Assembly: GCA_019843655.1 (NCBI GenBank) | Contig: JACDQD010000006.1 | Location: 620,001 to 684,000 of the forward strand | DNA length: 64,000 nt | From: Lethocerus indicus | Taxonomy: Eukaryota; Arthropoda; Insecta; Hemiptera; Belostomatidae | Reading direction: 5' to 3' | In this document: piece by piece, positions 55,424-64,000 of the stretch | How the letters are laid out: each line of letters begins with the position of its first letter | Position numbering within the stretch: the first letter of the stretch is position 1 | Notes under the pieces: generated by a model | What the model saw: only the letters and a program-made list of their open reading frames with translations | The model's database searches: none | What the model was told of the DNA's origin: nothing | Program-made: the position numbers and the translations under genes

Positions 55424-55735
55424 ATCGGGTCGGCAATTAAATAATTGCTGATTTTTCCCATCACTCAAGATATTTGAAAATGGCCCGGTGAAAATTCAAT
55501 CTGCGTAGAGGAAAATTTTTCCCGATTTATACCCGATAATATTATGTTTAACCGAAAAATAATCAACAATTTGATATGATGTATTTTGGTCTTGAAGTTC
55601 TTCAATTTGCAGGAAAAGTGGCAGAGAGTTGTCGATAATACAGTGTGAATATATAATAGATTAATAATTAAAGTTTCTTTTTCTAGCAAAATAAAATGAA
55701 TTCCAAAGTCAAAACGTCGAATACTTTTGGGCACC
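55424..55735 (-). mobile_element. Mariner-ended non-autonomous element, complete
   Basis: On the minus strand it starts TTAGGGGTGCCCAAAAGTAT at 55735, passes GGAATTCATTTTATTTTGCT and CAAATTGTTGATTATTTTTC and GGGTATAAATCGGG, and ends AATCAGCAATTATTTAATTG CCGACCCGATAA near 55425. It is about 311 bp and flanked by TA on the 55736 side. It is the uninterrupted relative of the 18.9-19.5 kb element. No transposase frame. Confidence 0.75.
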
Positions 55736-57048
55736 CCTAATAAAATTTCATTGAAACTACGGCATAGGTATATATTTTTGCATAATAATACTTTCGCTGT
55801 TAATCGTTTTATTGGAATAAATTTATTCGAAACATTGAAACGGGGGTTGATCGGCTTCGATTTGAATTTTAATTATTTCACAACTCTCAATTTCGTCCTG
55901 AGCGTTTTAATTGGCAAACTATAGCATGTTGTCCATTCCTTTGAATCAAGTTCAAGTTGAAAATTTAAGCTTTTACTTATAAGAGGCTTAGCGGAGCTCC
56001 CACTCGATGGAAACCGCCCAGAAGACTGGAACTGGAACGACTTTATTTGAGAACGGCTTCGTTGAAAGTAGGTGAAGTAGAGAGTACATGAAAGTGAATT
56101 TCGCGTGAATTTCGTCCCGCCAAAAATACCGGTCTCTAATTGGGATAAATTGTTCGAGACGCCAAACCGGTCTATAATTTTACGCACCCCCACCTTTCCG
56201 GTCTACGAGAATTAACGTGAGTTTTTCTTCCGTCTCTCCGGCCGTAGAGGGCTTTAACGAAGTTGGTAAAATATTCACGGAGGGACGACTCTAATAACGC
56301 CCTCCCCGTCAGTGATACTAAACCGGCAAGACGCCGGCAATATGCGGGATTGGCATTAGAATCGCGTCACAGGCGCGGCTCTGAATTATAGACTGTTCTA
56401 ATTAATTAAACGGTATAATTAATATCAGAGAATCAAGTCGCCGGTCGCCAGACGTGTTTCGGCCGTTCGCCGTCTTCAATCGCTGTGCGAGTCACAGAAA
56501 AACGTACGGTATTCGGCCAAAGAATGTATTCCAAAATCCCGGTTATTTGGGGGGGAAAATAACCGGTTTGTCGTATAAAAAAAAAATTCTATAAAAAAAA
56601 AAAATAGTTTCTCGAACGCGAAATTAATCTGAACAATCTGAGAAGTAGAATTTTTACCGATTCATCGCCCCTTTTTAAACACCGACCGACGGAACTTTGC
56701 TCGTTCGAATGTACTTCAAGTAGGCGATTGAATATCGGGGCCGGTTGTTTATATTGGACGGGGGAGAAAAAAGCTTTTTAAAGTCTGTTTATAATGGGAC
56801 GATTTATGGGCGCAGTAGGACGCGGAACGCAGAAATTGCGGACGCAGTCGCCATACAAATTGAAACAATGCTCGATCCCATTTGAACAATCCGACCGGGA
56901 ATAAATCATTGTACGCGGTGGAAATTTTAAACGGAATCTCTGTGTGTATTTATCAACGCAACTTCTTCTTCTTCTTCTTCTATTCTTCAGTTTCAATTCG
57001 CTTTACACGTTCCAGTCGTTTCGTTTGAATTACACAATATTTTATAGT
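55736..57048. other. Spacer, no gene seen
   Basis: Includes the shared GATACTAAACCGGCAAGAC at about 56319 and a foldback scrap at 56451-56515 (CCAGACGTGTTTCGGCCGTT, CGCCGTCTTCAATCGC). The 106-codon minus frame (55873-56193) is serine-rich and unrecognised. An A-run lies near 56577-56605. Confidence 0.45.
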
Positions 57049-57427
57049 GACGTTTCTGTCCTCCTCTCGCTGGTTCGGTCTTTTGTCAATTCGACGGCCA
57101 AAATAAGACGGAAATTTTCGAATTGGCCAAGATCCGTTCAATCGGTTCGACGCACCTTTTATTCTGTGGTCTTTCCAGCGGTCTGGAATCGTTTCTGTCG
57201 CCAGACCGGTTTCGGCCGTTCGCCGTCTTCAGTAGCGCCGTCCCCGCTCTTGACGTTCCTTTTCCGGGCGTCACTTCGGCAGCGCCCCCAAAAACATCTA
57301 AAGTGACTGAGGGCCGCGAACTGAAGACGGCGGCGAGCGGCAGAAACCGGTCTGGCGAATACAGAAACGCCACCAACCTACGACTCTATTCCAACCCCCG
57401 GCAGACAACAAAACGGGTATATTAAAC
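57049..57427. mobile_element. Foldback-family element, interrupted left arm
   Basis: A first left-arm start (CGTTTCTGTCCTCCTCTCGC, TGGTTCGGTCTTTTG) is broken by about 100 bp of other sequence. The arm resumes at about 57190 (TTTCTGTCGCCAGACCGGTT, TCTTCAGTAGCGCC). The right arm (GAACTGAAGACGGCGGCGAG) ends GCAGACAACAAAACGGGTAT ATTAAAC. Confidence 0.75.
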
Positions 57428-59399
57428 AATATTCTATCTTCCCCCGCCTAAGAAACCTTCCTCCCCCTATCCCAGAGTTTACAGTTTAAAAAATGGAAGT
57501 TTCACCGTCCGAAATATATTAAAATATATTAAAATCTGTAACCCGAAATCCCGAATAAAACCCCCCCAAAAAAATAATAGTTTCTCCTACGTAATTATCT
57601 TAGTCAATTTCGCTTATTGTATATGAAAGTTTTGACAATAAAACGGATATTTAAACGGCTGTCGTATCTTTAATCTTCAATCTACTCGAGGTCAATTTTG
57701 ATGCCCGTTTTATTGAAGGTCTTAAAAGTCGAAATTTTCGGTCCTTCTGTGATTTGTATTCCGTTCATGCGAAGGTTTCGAACAGCGTCGCCGGTACTTG
57801 AATTGCACTTGGCAACGGCAAGTCATTGGGGAATTACAGTTTTCAATATTGTACGGGCAATTTTCCTCGGCCCACACTCTCAACCCCCATTCATTTTACC
57901 CCGTCGTACATCAATTCGGAGTGGATTTTCATGTTTTCCCGGACGGAAAATCCAGCCTATCGAATTCGAGATCGCTTTAATTGTTTTTACGCCCCCCCCC
58001 CTCCCAATATATTCCTCGATACAGTCGGTATCTTCGGCGTAGATTTATCGCCCCGACACTCAACGAAACTCCCAAATTGTATCCTAAATTGTTGGGAAAA
58101 ATGTTCAACGAAAGGTAGAAGAAAAAAAAAATTTCTGTTTTTTTTTTTTTTTCGAGAAACGAAACTCGAACAACCGGAAAGGAAATCCGAAAATCATTAA
58201 TGAAAAAAAAACAGGAAAAAATATGTATTTTTATCTGTTTTATTGTCACAACTTTCATATACAATAAGCGAAATTGATGCTGGAGAAACCAGCTTTTTCT
58301 AAATCTATTATTTTTTTTCTCCGGCACGTTTAGATCACGCGGCCGATTCCTTCCGAATTTCAATTCATATTCACTCAACACATTACACAAAGGCACGTTT
58401 TAACGTGTCGTGTATTGAACGAAATTGTTAAATTCTAAAAAAAACTGTAAAATCTACGAAGTCTGTACTCGAAAATTATTACTAAAATTGTTACTCAAGT
58501 GGCTAGATATAAGCGAGCTATAAAAATTATTATTAAATTTAAAATTTTTTTTTACAGAAACTTATCTCACGACAAAAAAAACGAATTTTCGTAAAATAAT
58601 CAATTTCTTCTAATTTAACGTGACACGTGTATGTGACACGTGGGCCAGAGCGTCACATATTTCTGTGTCAGTTAAAAAAAAATACTTATTCTACTTTTTT
58701 TAGACTGTTCTAAATACACACACAAATAAAATCTATTCTAATCGATTTCAAGACACCGGTAGCGAACTGGTTAAATATATAAATAAATTCCTATAAATAT
58801 TGAAGGAAAGCCCGATCATATTTTCTTTATGGACGCGACATTATCGTCACAATAATAAGAGCATTAACTGAAGGTATTAATTCGGAATTTATTTACGTCA
58901 TAAATTGCTTCCCCTACGTCATTAACGCGATATTTTCTGTACGGATGATATTGCCATTATCCCTCTATCGTAGAGAAATCATCCCTAACGTGTAAGTGGA
59001 ATTTTTTTTCCAGGCTTTCTGAAATTACCCTAACTCATTCGAGCGAATGAATCGCCCGTTATTTTTTACGTGGAGTGAATTATTGTCGGATTCCGATTAG
59101 TAATTAAGGGCGGTTAATAATTAGACGGCGGCGGAAAGAAAGGCGAAATGGCGAAGGGCGTGAACCAGGGCGGGTGGCACAAACGTGGGGCGGATTTAAT
59201 TAAATTAAACAGGTTCTGGTTGAGGGCAACCGGCCAGATGATGGCTAGGGGTTGGAGAAAGGGGTAGGCATAATTAAACAGAGGATTACCGTTTTCGGGA
59301 TCCTCCCCCCCACCCATCCCCCTGAAATTCGATGGGGGGTTCGCTAGGGGTGCAAGGGATTGTTTTTTCCCTTATTATTCGTAGACAATATTTTTGTGA
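57428..59399. other. Spacer with an inverted repeat pair
   Basis: 57605-57650 (CAATTTCGCTTATTGTATAT, GAAAGTTTTGACAATAAAAC) is repeated in reverse at 58232-58278 (GTTTTATTGTCACAACTTTC, ATATACAATAAGCGAAATTG), enclosing about 580 bp. A cysteine-bearing minus-strand frame lies inside (57895-57722). The rest (58.3-59.4 kb) is AT-rich with no gene seen. Confidence 0.5.
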
Positions 59400-60110
59400 G
59401 TTTTGTGGTCTGCGAGGGGTTGTGGAAAATACCCCAGGTTTGTGGTGTTTCTGTCTGCTCTCTCGGCCGGTTCGGCCTTTCGCCAGACCGGTTTCGGCCG
59501 TTCGCCATCTTCAGTAGCAAATTGGGGATGTTTTTCCCGGGAGGCACACCTCATGAGGGGGGTTTTTCCTCACTGTACACTGTCACTGTCACTGTCACTG
59601 TCACTGTCACTGTCACTGTCACTGTCACTGTCACTGTCACTGTCACTGTCACTGTCACTGTCACTGTCACTGTCACTGTCACTGTCACTGTCACTGTCAC
59701 TGTCACTGTCACTGTCACTGTCACTGTCACTGTCACTGTCACTGTCACTGTCACTGTCACTGTCACTGTCACTGTCACTGTCACTGTCACTGTCACTGTC
59801 ACTGTCACTGTCACTGTCACTGTCACTGTCACTGTCACTGTCACTGTCACTGTCACTGTCACTGTCACTGTCACTGTCACTGTCACTGTCACTGTCACTG
59901 TCACTGTCACTGTCACTGTCACTGTCACTGTCACTGTCACTGTCACTGTCACTGTCACTGTCACTGTGACGCGGCTGTTGCACCCGTCGTCGACAGTGCA
60001 AGTGACACGTTGCACTGAGGATGCATCCGAAAAACATCCAAACACAGCGCTACTGAGGATGGCGAGCGGCCGAAACCGCAGCGAGAGGAGACAGAAAAAC
60101 ACGAAATCTA
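59400..60110. mobile_element. Foldback-family element with hexamer-expanded centre
   Basis: Left end GTTTTGTGGTCTGCGAGGGG. The left arm runs to GCCATCTTCAGTAGC and the start of the centre (TTTTTCCTCACTGTACACTG). The (TGTCAC)n array follows. The return part GTGCAAGTGACACGTTGCAC then GAGGATGCATCCG leads to the right arm CGCTACTGAGGATGGCGAGC, ending in CAGAAAAACACGAAATCTA. The outermost right end is missing. Confidence 0.85.
59581..59967. repeat. (TGTCAC)n hexanucleotide array, about 64 copies
   Basis: 387 bp of apparently perfect hexamer. Normal foldback centres carry one to three CACTGTCACTGTCAC units at this position, so the array is an expansion of the element's own sequence. Threonine-valine, serine-leucine and serine-aspartate frames through it are artefacts of the hexamer. 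Confidence 0.97.
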
Positions 60111-60238
60111 TAAGATACAAAGAAACTTTCACGAATCGTACTTACAGCTGTATAAGGGCTGTAACAGTAACGTTTCAATTACAGGACGAATAATTTGATT
60201 TAAAAGTCAGGATATTGGTTTTATAGCTTGAAATATAT

Positions 60239-60275
60239 TGAGTTGGCAACTAAGTCATTGCGGATTTCACCGATA
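60239..60275 (+). mobile_element. Single mariner-type end
   Basis: GAGTTGGCAACTAAGTCATT then GCGGATTTCACCG. No matching right end was found nearby. Confidence 0.55.
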
Positions 60276-60444
60276 GACTATTATCGTATATAGAACCGAT
60301 TAGTTAATAGCCCAAAAATTATTCTATAGACGATATACGGTCTATTAATTTGTTGTGTTCGTCTGTTGCATATTGTATAGGGAATATTGCAATATTTTAT
60401 AGTGAAAAAGTGCAATTCGTCAAAGTTTCTCTATATCTTGTATT

Positions 60445-60570
60445 TCCTGCGTTTCCGTCTCCTCTCGCCGGTTCGGCCGTTCGCCACCTTCAGTAGCGGC
60501 GTTCAGCGACGTTCTCCGCTGACAGCGACAGTGCAATAGACCGGACCGGCGCGAAATCTACGCGATATTA
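60445..60570. mobile_element. Foldback-family scrap
   Basis: GTTTCCGTCTCCTCTCGCCG, then TTCGGCCGTTCGCCACC and TTCAGTAGCGGCG. A brief return is GACAGCGACAGTGCAATAGA then CCGGACCGGCG and GAAATCTACGCG. Most of both arms is deleted. Confidence 0.65.
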
Positions 60571-61386
60571 TCTATCTTCAGTAAACCGCCAAGTAATTCC
60601 GTGGGGTGAAAAAATGAAAAAATTTTCAGATTTTTCGGAAAAATGAAAAATCGTCCGGTCGACGATTCGCGGTTGAAATTTCAAGTTGCTCACCGAAATG
60701 CAAATGAGACGAGTCTTTGCAGAGTACGATATACGAAGCTGGGGGTTGGTTGGGGGTGGAAATAGTGGGGGTGAGTTTGAGAGGGTGAATCAAGTTTGAG
60801 AGTATCGCCAGTTAAAATGAGAATTCAGAATTTTTCCTCCTTTTGGGGTTGGTGTGTGCGGCGGGGGGGGTTGGGGTTGGCCGGAGCAATCAGTGTTGCC
60901 AACTTAGCTCTCGCCCCCCGCCACCCCGATAATGAAAACGTCGTTAGCCGAGTTTCGTGGCAATCCTGTTGCCACAGTTGCCTATTGATATTTCAGAGCA
61001 AATACTTGTTGATGAAACAACCTACGAGATCACAGGTACCTTATTATTATTATAATTTCGATTCGGGTAATGAATTTAAATTGTACAGAATAAGTTGATA
61101 AAATCGGATATTATATAACTTCACTCATATTCTAAATTCTGGAACAAAACCCGTCTAATTTATTTGTACATTTTACTAGATTTTTAATAAATCGTCGAAA
61201 CCGTCATACGACACAGGGCTGAATTCAGGAAGGGCTGAATAAGCCCTTTTTTTATACACAGAGGAAATAAATATTTTCACTCCCTTATAAATTGTCGGGA
61301 ACAATAGCGAATGTGAACCTACAATAGGACAGTGGTTTTTTCTTTTTTTTTCTATTAATATTTGTTCAATTTAATTTTTTTTAATT
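60571..61386. other. Spacer with a weak exon candidate
   Basis: Mixed sequence with G-rich runs near 60740-60770 and 60850-60875. A 39-nt exon candidate is listed separately. Otherwise AT-rich with no gene seen. Confidence 0.45.
60997..61035 (+). CDS. Candidate 39-nt internal exon, unknown protein
   Basis: TTGCCTATTGATATTTCAG is a possible acceptor and CACAG followed by GTACCT a possible donor. In the phase that needs two bases to complete the first codon, the exon reads QILVDETTYEIT and ends one base into the next codon, so it is phase-symmetric (1-1). The upstream sequence is closed in that frame. Thirteen codons are too few for confidence and no partner exon was found. Confidence 0.15.
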
Positions 61387-62088
61387 AAAGTATTGGTACC
61401 TCAAGGTATTGGTACCTCAAAGTATTGGTACCTCAAAGTATTGGTACCTCAAAGTATTGGTACCTCAAAGTATTGGTACCTCAAAGTATTGGTACCTCAA
61501 AGTATTGGTACCTCAAAGTATTGGTACCTCAAAGTATTGGTACCTCAAAGTATTGGTACCTCAAAGTATTGGTACCTCAAGGTATTGGTACCTCAAAGTA
61601 TTGGTACCTCAAAGTATTGGTACCTCAAAGTATTGGTACCTCAAAGTATTGGTACCTCAAAGTATTGGTACCTCAAAGTATTGGTACCTCAAAGTATTGG
61701 TACCTCAAAGTATTGGTACCTCAAAGTATTGGTACCTCAAAGTATTGGTACCTCAAAGTATTGGTACCTCAAAGTATTGGTACCTCAAAGTATTGGTACC
61801 TCAAAGTATTGGTACCTCAAAGTATTGGTACCTCAAAGTATTGGTACCTCAAAGTATTGGTACCTCAAAGTATTGGTACCTCAAGTATTGGTACCTCAAA
61901 GGTATTGGTACCTCAAAGTATTGGTACCTCAAAGTATTGGTACCTCAAAGTATTGGTACCTCAAAGTATTGGTACCTCAAAGTATTGGTACCTCAAAGTA
62001 TTGGTACCTCAAAGTATTAGTACCTCAAAGTATTGGTACCTCAAAGTATTGGTACCTCAAAGTATTGGTACCTCAAAGTATTAGTACC
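61387..62088 (+). repeat. 16-bp minisatellite, array 1
   Basis: About 44 copies of AAAGTATTGGTACCTC, very uniform. Exceptions include two AAGG units, a neighbouring 15-bp and 17-bp pair near 61883-61905, and two TTAGTACC units near the end. The centre GGTACC is palindromic. Three units make 48 nt without a stop, so all three plus frames are open (YWYLKVLVPQSIGTSK); this is not evidence of a protein. Confidence 0.97.
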
Positions 62089-62716
62089 TTACCTACCCCC
62101 AGAAAAATATCTTTATGTTAGGTATATGCTCAATTATTTTTTTACTTAAATTATATGATAAGCACAATTAAGTGTGGATGGGAAAGAACACTGAGGTGAA
62201 ATTAAGTTTAAGATAGTACTAAGTCTTTATCGGGTTAAATACCCGTCGACTATTTTCATATTATTGTTGTTGGGGGTTGAATTAATTGTCGCGGGGATGG
62301 GGGGGTGAGGGTGGCTGTGTGTATAAAATCGCCACCCCTTCATCCCTCCATCCCTAATTAGTTGGCCCTTTCAGTACAGAAGCTTTTAACCCCAACCCCC
62401 ACCCCCCCGGTTTAATTCCCTGGCGTTAAAACACATAACGCGGCCACAATAACTTTGGACGCTTTGAATTTTCAATAGGGGAGGGGGGTTGATTAAATAT
62501 TTCAATAAATATTAAATAAAGTTAAATTTAACCCCCCCCCCTTTGGGGCGATAAGCGACACGGGTAATCGATACCCATCGGGTTTTCTGGTTTTTGGGCG
62601 ACAAAACCGTTGAAAACAATAAAATAATCTGGTCTTTCGCTAGACCGGTTTCGGATTTTTTTTCTTGTACTGACAGTGAACAGACGAAGTCATATATTCC
62701 GGGTATTCCGAAATAA
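62089..62716. other. Spacer between the two 16-bp arrays
   Basis: Unique sequence with G/C-runs (62298-62306, 62397-62408, 62531-62540) and a foldback scrap at 62632-62654 (GGTCTTTCGCTAGACCGGTT) just before the second array. No gene seen. Confidence 0.55.
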
Positions 62717-63297
62717 TAGTACCTCAAAGTATTGGTACCTCAAGGTGTTGGTACCTCAAGGTATAGGTACCTCAAGGTATAGGTACCTCAAGGTATAGGT
62801 ACCTCAAGGTATAGGTACCTCAAGGTATAGGTACCTCAAGGTATAGGTACCTCAAGGTATCGGTACCTCAAAGTATTGGTACCTCAAAGTATTGGTACCT
62901 CAAAGTATTGGTACCTCAAGGTATTGGTACCTCAAGGTATAGGTACCTCAAGGTATAGGTACCTCAAAGTATTGGTACCTCAAAGTATTGGTACCTCAAG
63001 GTATTGGTACCTCAAGGTATTGGTACCTCAAGGTATTGGTACCTCAAGGTATTGGTACCTCAAGGTATTGGTACCTCAAGGTATTGGTACCTCAAGGTAT
63101 TGGTACCTCAAGGTATTGGTACCTCAAGGTATTGGTACCTCAAGGTATTGGTACCTCAAGGTATTGGTACCTCAAGGTATTGGTACCTCAAGGTATTGGT
63201 ACCTCAAGGTATTGGTACCTCAAAGTATTGGTACCTCAAGGTATTGGTACCTCAAAGTATTGGTACCTCAAAGGTATTGGTACCTCAAAGTATTAGA
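62717..63297 (+). repeat. 16-bp minisatellite, array 2
   Basis: About 36 copies of the same 16-bp family in the same orientation, but dominated by AAGGTATTGGTACCTC rather than AAAGTATTGG. A sub-block of ATAGGTACC units (about 62760-62865 and 62937-62960) is found only here. The two arrays therefore homogenised separately. Confidence 0.97.
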
Positions 63298-64000
63298 ATA
63301 GTCAGTCTGTCCTATCGTCCTGTTGTACCTGAAAAATCGTTGTAGAAAGTACGAAAAACGTATTTTACGCGTGTTACGATTTTACGATATTTTATCGATA
63401 GCGCGCCTTTCACTAGACTGTGTTTAGCTTAAGTCCTCGGGTTTTTATTGTATATTTTCCCCGATTATCACAACAATATTGTTAAATATTCACGATCAAT
63501 GTACCATAATATTTATGCAGAAAGGCCGGTATTCACGTGGAAATCACAATTTGTATATCGTTTTATCGATGTATCATTTGTATTTAAAGAAATAAAACTT
63601 GTTGTAATCTTACAAATAAAGCTGACAAATAACGAAGGGATGATTTTGATCTGATGTTACGTAAAAAAAACCGGGGTTTTAATTAATTAAATTCAGGCGC
63701 GTATCGAGGGGCACGTTTCTACGAAAACATAATATCGCAGCGGAGGGTTCATCGAATTTGGCCCTGTATCTCTTGGGCCAGGGTGCAAAGGGATGTGATA
63801 GGGAGGGGGGGAGGGGTCTTTGGATCAATGACCAACCCCCGCGCCGTCAGGTCGTCGGGGGTTGTGTGTGGGGGGTTGGTTGGGGATACATCAAAGACCG
63901 TGCCGCGGATAGGAAATCGGCTAATTCTTTTTTACCGGGGCCGTATCGAAAAGGGCCCTTTGACGTCGCGCCCTTGACCCAAAGGTCGTTCGCCTTTTGA
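63298..64000. other. Terminal spacer, no gene called
   Basis: Contains a 68-codon plus frame (63448-63654), with AATAAA-type motifs inside it at about 63589 and 63616. Its peptide is hydrophobic and unrecognised. After 63790 the sequence is G-rich. The frame at 63758 runs off the window and shows no domain. Confidence 0.4.

Noticed and set aside
59360..60193. Threonine-valine, serine-leucine and serine-aspartate frames
   Set aside because: They are translations of the TGTCAC hexamer array inside a foldback copy.
61393..63345. Frames of 102-242 codons with a YWYLKVLVPQSIGTSK repeat
   Set aside because: All three plus frames are open because three 16-bp units give 48 stop-free bases. No start context or non-repeat domain is present.

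Overview
This 64 kb window is repeat-dominated eukaryotic DNA. It has no bacterial-style gene layout, no operons, no recognisable rRNA or tRNA gene, and no open reading frame whose product I recognise. All the longest open frames fall inside tandem repeats and are artefacts of unit lengths that are multiples of three (57 bp, 42 bp) or of stop-free short units (16 bp, 6 bp). Terminal motifs resembling those of mariner transposons (GGTTGGCAACTAAGTAATTG and variants), very small candidate introns, and the mix of microsatellites, minisatellites and short non-autonomous elements suggest an invertebrate animal genome. I cannot name the species.

Layout. 0-9.2 kb is a satellite block. A 53-bp repeat runs in one orientation to about 4.6 kb. 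It is followed by about 27 copies of a 104-bp repeat (4.62-7.43 kb), then by the 53-bp repeat again in the opposite orientation (7.43-9.19 kb). From 10 kb onward the landscape is studded with about 35 pieces of one foldback family, which I call the CTTCAGTAG foldback family. Its left arm reads TTTGTGGTCTGCGAGGGGTT, then CTGTCTCCTCTCGC, GGTCTTTCGCTAGACCGG, CGGCCGCTCGCC and TCTTCAGTAGCG. Its right arm is the inverted complement, and most right ends close with AAAACAGGTATGTTAAACTA or a near variant. Between the copies lie minisatellites: 162 bp (15.5-16.5 kb), 12 bp (19.0-19.2 kb), polypyrimidine (20.0-20.2 kb), 57 bp (25.0-26.3 kb), 42 bp (28.1-32.4 kb, about 100 copies), 258 bp (38.3-40.6 kb), hexamer TGTCAC (59.6-60.0 kb), and two 16-bp arrays (61.4-62.1 and 62.7-63.3 kb). 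A mariner-ended non-autonomous family (MITEs) is present at about 19, 21, 33, 49, 54, 55 and 60 kb.

How the parts relate. Several arrays look like expansions of pieces of dispersed elements. The hexamer array sits exactly between the two arms of a foldback copy. The 12-bp array sits inside a mariner-ended element. The 258-bp unit is a foldback core fused to a mariner-type end. The 42-bp minisatellite has two old, isolated, inverted copies at 12.73 kb. Two segmental duplications (about 11 kb and 51 kb; about 42.5 kb and 47 kb) carry foldback copies with their flanks. The main hypothesis from this window is that foldback and mariner-ended elements act as seeds for local tandem amplification.

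Genes. Only fragments with splice-like borders can be proposed, all at low confidence. The best is a two-exon minus-strand model at 45.68-46.07 kb. It has a start codon, a hydrophobic N-terminus, a GTAAGT donor, a 156-nt intron and a phase-matched second exon. Others are single exon candidates at 10.80, 35.36, 35.65 and 61.0 kb.

Caution: scattered indels and homopolymer-length shifts inside several arrays (notably 2.8-3.5 kb and 30.6-32.4 kb) could be real decay or incompletely polished long-read consensus.
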